A stretch of 37,055 bases of DNA from Chitinophaga pinensis (GTDB lineage: Bacteria; Bacteroidota; Bacteroidia; Flavobacteriales_D; Crocinitomicaceae), in assembly GCA_943327315.2 (NCBI GenBank), contig CALPWQ020000014.1, forward strand, positions 1 through 37,055, given 5' to 3'. The position numbers and the translations under genes were made by a program. How positions within the stretch are numbered: the stretch's first letter is position 1; each line of letters starts with the position of its first letter. Below the pieces are notes generated by a model. That model worked only from the letters and a program-made list of their open reading frames with translations. It searched no databases and was not told the origin of the DNA. Shown piece by piece: positions 32,945 through 37,055 of the stretch.

Positions 32945-34915
32945 TTATCTCAAAATTATACGTCCAAGTTTTTCAGAAAATGCCAATTTAATTTTTTCTA
33001 ACAGGATTTGCTCAGCAATTAAGTCCTGCATGTCGTTGAACTCAAGTTCTACTTCAGCAGAAAGTTTGACACGAATATCATCGATTCGTTGTTCAATTTT
33101 TGCAGCTTTAAAGCTGTATATGGTATTCATCACCGCCTCATTTAGCTTGTCCGACTCTGAACGTGTGTGAATGTTGTACTTGTTGATCCAATGTGCGCTG
33201 AGTTCATGGTCCGACGATTCGATGTCTGTGACATAACGCACGATATCTTGGTCTTCCAAGTGCTTGAAATAGCTCGTTTTTAACAATGTATTTTCGGTCA
33301 ATCCTTCGCGAAAAAGTCGATAAATGGTTTCGAAAAGTGGTGTAGTGAATGTCAATCCATCTTTGTCTAGTTCATGGCAAATCAATTCAATAACACTCGT
33401 CTCGCGCATTGACTTTTCTCCTTGTTCATTCATGTGCTCGGTTTGTACGAGTCGTGTTCCAAACTTGACGAGGAGGCGAACCAAGCCATGTTCGTCGCGG
33501 TATAGATCATTTCTATCCTTATTTGGACGCAGTTCTAAGAGCTGCTCCGCTTCTTTGGGTGCTGTTACCTCACGAAGCTCGGGTTGCCCCAATTGCTGGG
33601 AAACAACATTCTTTCGAAGCTTCATCAATTCACCCGCAACAACTTGTTCACTGATGCCAAAGCGTGTTGAAATCTGCTGCATGTACACCGTTCTGGTAAT
33701 TTGATCAGGAATCAATGCCACAGAATGCGCGATGTCTTTAATCAGCTCGGCCAGTTTTATCGGATCTTTTTCTCCCTCTTTTAAGAGGATGTCTGATTTG
33801 AAGGAAATAAAATCTTGCGTATGCTCCTTGATGTACGTTTCTAGTTCTTCTGAACTTGCCTTTTTCGAATAAGAATCGGGATCTTCACCGTCAGGAAAAA
33901 GTACAACCTTAACATTCAAGCCTTCTTCGAGAATTAAGTCAATCCCGCGGAATGAGGCCTTGATCCCCGCGGCATCGCCATCGTACAATATCGTAACATT
34001 GTTGGTGTAGCGACGAATGAGTTTGATTTGGTCTTTCGTCAGGGATGTGCCAGAGGAGGAAACAACATTCTGAATCCCCGCTTGGTACATGCTGATGACA
34101 TCCGTATATCCCTCACACAAAAAACAGTTGTCGTACTTGATGATATCTCCCTTGGAAAAGTACAAACCGTACAAGATTTCACTCTTGTTGTAGATTGGGC
34201 TCTCAGGGGAGTTAAAGTATTTGGCAATTTTCTTATCGGTGAATAATGTTCTTCCGCCAAAGCCGAGTACCCGACCTGAAACACTGTGGATCGGAAACAT
34301 AACTCTGCCTCTGAAAAAGTCAAAGCGTCGATCGTCCTTGGATTTTACGAGTCCCACCTTTTCCAGGTATTCTAACTTGTATCCTTTCGCTATGGATGCT
34401 TTTGTGAAATCATCACCACTGTTTAAGCAATAACCGAGTTGAAATTTTTCAATGATGTCTTTTCGGAACCCGCGCTCCTCGAAGTAGGATAGGGCGATGG
34501 CATTTCCTTCTTCCGACGTGTGTAAGCGCTCTTTGAAGTGGTCCTTGGCAAATTCATTGATGATAAAAAGACTTTCCCGTTCAGTTGTCGCTGCAATTTG
34601 TTCTGCCGATTCTGGAGCGTCTTCAGGAATTTGAATGCCATACTTATCGGCAAGCCAGCGTATGGCTTCAGGAAAGGAAAAATGTTCCTTCTCCATGATG
34701 AAAGTCACAACCGTGCCGCCTTTTCCAGTGGAGAAACATTTGAAAATTTGCTTCGCCGGGGATACCACGAAAGATGGGGTTTTCTCATCTGTAAAAGGAC
34801 TTAATCCCTTCATGCTCGATCCTGCACGCTTCAGATTCACAAACTCACCGATCACTTCTTCGATCCGCGCCGTTTGCATTACTTCATCGACAATATGTGG
34901 TGGAATTTTAGACAT
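32945..34915 (-). CDS. dnaG: DNA primase DnaG with a degenerate zinc-finger
   Basis: DnaG makes RNA primers at the replication fork. The 656-residue protein has the N-terminal CHC2-type fold, the RNA polymerase domain (VGLVKSKDDRRFDFFRGRVMFPIHSVSGRVLGFGGR) and the TOPRIM core with FLCEGYTDVISMYQAG and NVTILYDGDAAGIKASFRG. A C-terminal helicase-interacting region ends the protein. The zinc ligands are largely lost: the CHCC positions read Ser39, Thr42, Cys60 and Thr63 (GLSPFTDEKTPSF, KCFSTGKGG). The rest of the fold is well kept, and similar substitutions are recalled from other Bacteroidota. It is the third gene of the polyprenyl synthase operon, three bases after the lipoprotein gene. Confidence 0.96.
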   Translation of the reverse strand: MSKIPPHIVDEVMQTARIEEVIGEFVNLKRAGSSMKGLSPFTDEKTPSFVVSPAKQIFKCFSTGKGGTVVTFIMEKEHFSFPEAIRWLADKYGIQIPEDAPESAEQIAATTERESLFIINEFAKDHFKERLHTSEEGNAIALSYFEERGFRKDIIEKFQLGYCLNSGDDFTKASIAKGYKLEYLEKVGLVKSKDDRRFDFFRGRVMFPIHSVSGRVLGFGGRTLFTDKKIAKYFNSPESPIYNKSEILYGLYFSKGDIIKYDNCFLCEGYTDVISMYQAGIQNVVSSSGTSLTKDQIKLIRRYTNNVTILYDGDAAGIKASFRGIDLILEEGLNVKVVLFPDGEDPDSYSKKASSEELETYIKEHTQDFISFKSDILLKEGEKDPIKLAELIKDIAHSVALIPDQITRTVYMQQISTRFGISEQVVAGELMKLRKNVVSQQLGQPELREVTAPKEAEQLLELRPNKDRNDLYRDEHGLVRLLVKFGTRLVQTEHMNEQGEKSMRETSVIELICHELDKDGLTFTTPLFETIYRLFREGLTENTLLKTSYFKHLEDQDIVRYVTDIESSDHELSAHWINKYNIHTRSESDKLNEAVMNTIYSFKAAKIEQRIDDIRVKLSAEVELEFNDMQDLIAEQILLEKIKLAFSEKLGRIILR

Positions 34916-34918
34916 TGA

Positions 34919-35335
34919 TTATTCTACAGGATACCCAAAATCTTTTTCATCAGTTACATTTCCTTTTTCATCATAGGTTGTCCAAATACCTACAGTGATG
35001 TCATTTTTATATTCTCCTCGGTAGTGAATGCCCCCAGTTGGGTATTTTACAATGGTAAATCCTTCACGAATTCCATTTTCGTACATCGTCGTGGATAGCT
35101 CTAAGCCATTCTCCGAGTAAAAAACCCAACGTCCGGATCGCTTTTTTGCTTTGGTCATTCCACCTTTAAACTTGATGTGTTTTTTTCCTGGATACCATTC
35201 AGTATAAATCCCATCCTTCACTTCAACCAAGACTTCCTTTTTTTGAGGCTCGGTTGTTTCATCGGTTTCTTCGCTGTTTCCACAAGCCGTTAACACAAAA
35301 AAGAAAAGGATACTAAGGGTGATTAATCTATACAT
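34919..35335 (-). CDS. YwqK/MORN-repeat lipoprotein
   Basis: A 138-residue protein with a lipoprotein signal (MYRLITLSILFFFVLTACG, lipid-bearing Cys18). An acidic linker (EETDETTEPQ) is followed by about four MORN/YwqK-like units (GIYTEWYPGKKHIKFKG, GRWVFYSENGLELSTTMYENG, GFTIVKYPTGGIHYRGEYKN, GIWTTYDEKGN). It is anchored in the envelope. It resembles the larger secreted repeat protein at 17877 but is only distantly related in detail. The function is unknown. It is expressed with polyprenyl synthase and dnaG (gaps of eight and three bases). Confidence 0.85.
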   Translation of the reverse strand: MYRLITLSILFFFVLTACGNSEETDETTEPQKKEVLVEVKDGIYTEWYPGKKHIKFKGGMTKAKKRSGRWVFYSENGLELSTTMYENGIREGFTIVKYPTGGIHYRGEYKNDITVGIWTTYDEKGNVTDEKDFGYPVE

Positions 35336-35343
35336 TTTTCGTC

Positions 35344-36315
35344 TTATTTTTCACGTGTGGTGGTATATTCTACAAGTCCAATCAACGAATTTTTCGCTTC
35401 GGAATCAGGTATGTCAGTCAGCAAATCGAGCGCTTGAGCTTTCAATTCCAACATTTTGGTATGCGCATACTCAATTCCCCCATATTGGATGACCAATTCA
35501 ACGGCACGTCGCACTTGCTTTGTTTTTTCGTTTTTATTTTTCACAATGTTAATCAACTCTTTACGTACCTCTTTTGGCGCTGTGTTGAGCGTGTAAATCA
35601 ATGGCAATGTCATTTTGCGTTCGCGAATATCGAGCCCGGTAGGTTTTCCAATCTTTCCTGATGTTCCGTAATCGAAGATGTCGTCTTTGATTTGAAAGGT
35701 CAAGCCCACCAACTCTCCAAAGTTGCGCATGCGCTCACTCATGTCCTCTCGGTCGACTGAAATTGCACCCGCCTCACAACACGTAGCAATCAAGGAAGCA
35801 GTTTTTTGACGAATCACTTCAAAATAGATTTCTTCCGTAATGTCCAGTCGTCGTGCTTTTTCAATTTGCAAGAGCTCACCCTCGCTCATCTCCCGCACTG
35901 CGCGGGCAACCACCTCGAGCAATCGCACATTTTTCTTTTCAATCGACAAAAGCAATACGCGCGAGAGCATGTAATCTCCCACAAGGACCGCAATTTTATT
36001 TTTCCACAAGGCATTCACCGAGAAAAATCCTCGCCGTTCATTGGCATCATCGACCACATCGTCATGCACCAAAGTCGCGGTGTGCAGCAATTCTACCAAG
36101 GATGCAGCATCGTAAGAACGATCGTTCATCTCTCCAAGCATCTTTGCTGTAAGAAAAATAAACATCGGGCGCATTTGCTTGCCCTTGCGTCGAATGATGT
36201 AGTGGGTAATCTTGTCTAGGAGAGGTACTTTGGACTTCATGCTTTGACGAAAACGCACTTCAAATTCAGCCATTTCTGACTGTATAGGGTGCATTATTTC
36301 ATCGACAGTTTGCAT
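35344..36315 (-). CDS. Polyprenyl diphosphate synthase (long-chain, trans type)
   Basis: A 323-residue trans-prenyltransferase. The two aspartate-rich motifs are LVHDDVVDDANERRG (residues about 87-101) and TFQIKDDIFDYGT (about 209-221). RKGKQMRPMFIFLTAKML and RQKTASLIATCCEAGA are further family segments. The product is probably the side chain of menaquinone (heptaprenyl or octaprenyl), made from isopentenyl and farnesyl units, but the chain length cannot be read safely. It heads a four-gene operon with the MORN lipoprotein, dnaG and mscS. A perfect -7 box ends five bases before the ATG, so the mRNA may have almost no leader. Confidence 0.93.
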   Translation of the reverse strand: MQTVDEIMHPIQSEMAEFEVRFRQSMKSKVPLLDKITHYIIRRKGKQMRPMFIFLTAKMLGEMNDRSYDAASLVELLHTATLVHDDVVDDANERRGFFSVNALWKNKIAVLVGDYMLSRVLLLSIEKKNVRLLEVVARAVREMSEGELLQIEKARRLDITEEIYFEVIRQKTASLIATCCEAGAISVDREDMSERMRNFGELVGLTFQIKDDIFDYGTSGKIGKPTGLDIRERKMTLPLIYTLNTAPKEVRKELINIVKNKNEKTKQVRRAVELVIQYGGIEYAHTKMLELKAQALDLLTDIPDSEAKNSLIGLVEYTTTREK

Positions 36316-36320
36316 GGAAA

Positions 36321-36328
36321 CAAATATA
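36321..36328 (-). promoter_or_regulatory. Candidate -7 box of the polyprenyl synthase operon
   Basis: Minus-strand TATATTTG is a perfect TAnnTTTG that ends five bases before the ATG at 36315. A promoter used here would give a leaderless or nearly leaderless transcript. Confidence 0.5.
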
Positions 36329-36329
36329 C

Positions 36330-36646
36330 TGAAAAGACAAGAGACCTGAAGATTTCAAGATATTAAGATTTCAAGATATTAAGACAAGAGCTTGGGCTGA
36401 GGTCCTCGAAGCCACAAAGGACCTTAAGACGTCAAGATATTAAGATTTCAAGACAAGGGACACTTCTACGCTCGATGAGCTTCGAAGGGCAATGGACTTC
36501 AAGATATTAAGATTTTAAGACGAGAAGACTTAATCAATCTTCGAAGTGTTCAGTTTTAAACTCGTAACTAGTAACTCGTAATTAGTAATTAGTAACTCGT
36601 AATTAGTAACTCGTCATTCGTAACTCGTCATTCGTAACTCGTCACT
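36330..36646 (-). repeat. Composite intergenic repeat, copy 2
   Basis: This fills the gap of about 325 bases between rlmN and the polyprenyl synthase. Read on the minus strand from the rlmN stop, it has heptamer array C, a CTTCGAAG segment, a block identical over 30 bases to 27296-27325 (36520-36491), and further copies of the 14-mer TCTTAATATCTTGA. The four 14-mer copies lie at 36499-36512, 36432-36445, 36371-36384 and 36355-36368. A GGCTTCGAGGACCTC segment (near 36400) and a tail of CTTGTC motifs complete it. Order and orientation relative to the upstream gene match copy 1. No gene is seen in it. Confidence 0.85.
36563..36646 (-). repeat. Heptamer tandem repeat array C
   Basis: Twelve units of seven bases. 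On the minus strand they read A(A/G)TTAC(G/T) with AATGACG variants, and the first unit overlaps the rlmN stop codon (36644-36642). The orientation is that of the upstream gene, as with the other arrays. Confidence 0.9.
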
Positions 36647-37055
36647 TCAAAATCCCCGCTCGCTCAACAATCGCCTTGTTCTTGTTGGCCAATTGCCCAC
36701 ATGCTGCATCAATGTCTTTTCCTCGGCTTCGACGAACATTGACTACAAGATTTTTGGATTCTAGAAAGGCAGCAAAGGCATCAACGTTTTCTTTACTGGC
36801 TTGTTGAAATCCGCCATCATCAATGGGGTTGTACTCGATGATATTTATTTTACATGGCACGCAGCGCGCAAAAACGGCAAGTTCCTGGGCGTCTTCAATG
36901 CGGTCGTTGAAATCTTTAAAAATAATGTACTCAAAGGTGACGCGAGAACCTGTTTTTTCATGGAAATACTGCAATGCCTCCGACAATTCTTCTAGGTTAT
37001 TGCTGTCGTTGATTTCCATGATTTTGCTTCGCTTCGCATCGTTGGCAGCATGCAG
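36642..37055 (-). CDS. rlmN: 23S rRNA (adenine-C2)-methyltransferase RlmN (C-terminal part, partial)
   Basis: The gene enters from beyond the right edge. In frame with base 37055 the protein reads LHAANDAKRSKIMEINDSNN and runs to a TGA at 36642, 137 residues in all. The segment LHAAND, then VTFEYIIFKDFNDRIEDAQELA and INIIEYNPID, and the end VNVRRSRGKDIDAACGQLANK, fit the C-terminal half of the radical-SAM methyltransferase RlmN. It methylates A2503 of 23S rRNA (and tRNA in some species). The methyl-carrying Cys is in DIDAACGQL. The CxxxCxxC cluster motif must lie outside the window. The ATG at 37019 is an internal Met, not the start. Confidence 0.95.
   Translation of the reverse strand: MHAANDAKRSKIMEINDSNNLEELSEALQYFHEKTGSRVTFEYIIFKDFNDRIEDAQELAVFARCVPCKINIIEYNPIDDGGFQQASKENVDAFAAFLESKNLVVNVRRSRGKDIDAACGQLANKNKAIVERAGILK

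Overview
The window is a 37 kb chromosomal stretch from a Bacteroidota bacterium, most likely Flavobacteriales and perhaps a Crocinitomicaceae/Fluviicola-like lineage. The taxon is inferred from gene content. The window carries a giant repeat protein with a gliding-motility-associated (type IX secretion, type B) C-terminus, a PorP/SprF-family outer-membrane protein and a DUF6089 barrel. It has a DnaG primase whose zinc-binding residues are mostly replaced. Many promoter candidates match the Bacteroidota -33/-7 signature TTTG / TAnnTTTG. Coding density is high, genes sit in short operons, and several convergent pairs have abutting or overlapping stop codons. I see no rRNA, tRNA, insertion sequence, prophage or CRISPR array.

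Layout. 1-484 (minus): IscA-type Fe-S carrier followed by the start of sufB, cut by the window edge. 698-10684 (plus): a surface/secretion block with a small secreted protein, a 1780-residue modular T9SS cargo protein, ribF, a secreted LRR protein, a PorP/SprF protein and a PD40/SprB/OmpA-like protein. 10687-14164: a LolE/FtsX-type permease (minus), a NamZ-like lipoprotein (plus) and purE (minus). 14255-17810: tyrosine catabolism (hmgA-hppD, minus) divergent from SDR-type threonine dehydrogenase (plus). 17877-22076 (plus): a YwqK/MORN-repeat protein, then deoC, a full aldehyde dehydrogenase and a truncated pseudo-ALDH in a tight row. 22073-23654 (minus): gcvH, tonB and a TonB_C-only paralogue. 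23764-28233 (plus): prfB, an ArsC-like protein, an arginine-decarboxylase-like enzyme, a small hypothetical and a DUF6089 barrel. 28404-31060 (minus): CBS protein, NAD kinase and a cyclophilin-FKBP fusion, divergent from pdxJ (plus). 31822-36315 (minus): polyprenyl synthase, a MORN lipoprotein, dnaG and an MscS channel as a four-gene operon. 36642-37055 (minus): the C-terminal part of rlmN.

How the genes work together. The first block appears devoted to cell-surface display: the modular protein carries the T9SS type B sorting domain, and PorP/SprF and PD40/OmpA-like proteins are typical partners. The hmgA-hppD pair converts 4-hydroxyphenylpyruvate to maleylacetoacetate, and tdh beside it handles threonine, so this is a small amino-acid catabolism island. 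The deoC-ALDH pair could take deoxyribose 5-phosphate to acetaldehyde and on to acetate.

The least expected structure lies between genes. Heptameric tandem repeats of the form RTTACK(A/G) start within about 10 nt of the stop codon of four genes, always in the gene's own orientation. At two loci (27.1-27.4 kb and 36.3-36.6 kb) the array leads into the same composite repeat, which shares a perfect 30-bp block in inverted orientation on the map. Other points worth checking are a PKD/SprB-like insertion inside the LolE-type permease, a two-gene split of an ALDH16-like layout, a prfB that reads straight through a site resembling the canonical frameshift site, and a terminator whose U-tract runs into the next start codon.
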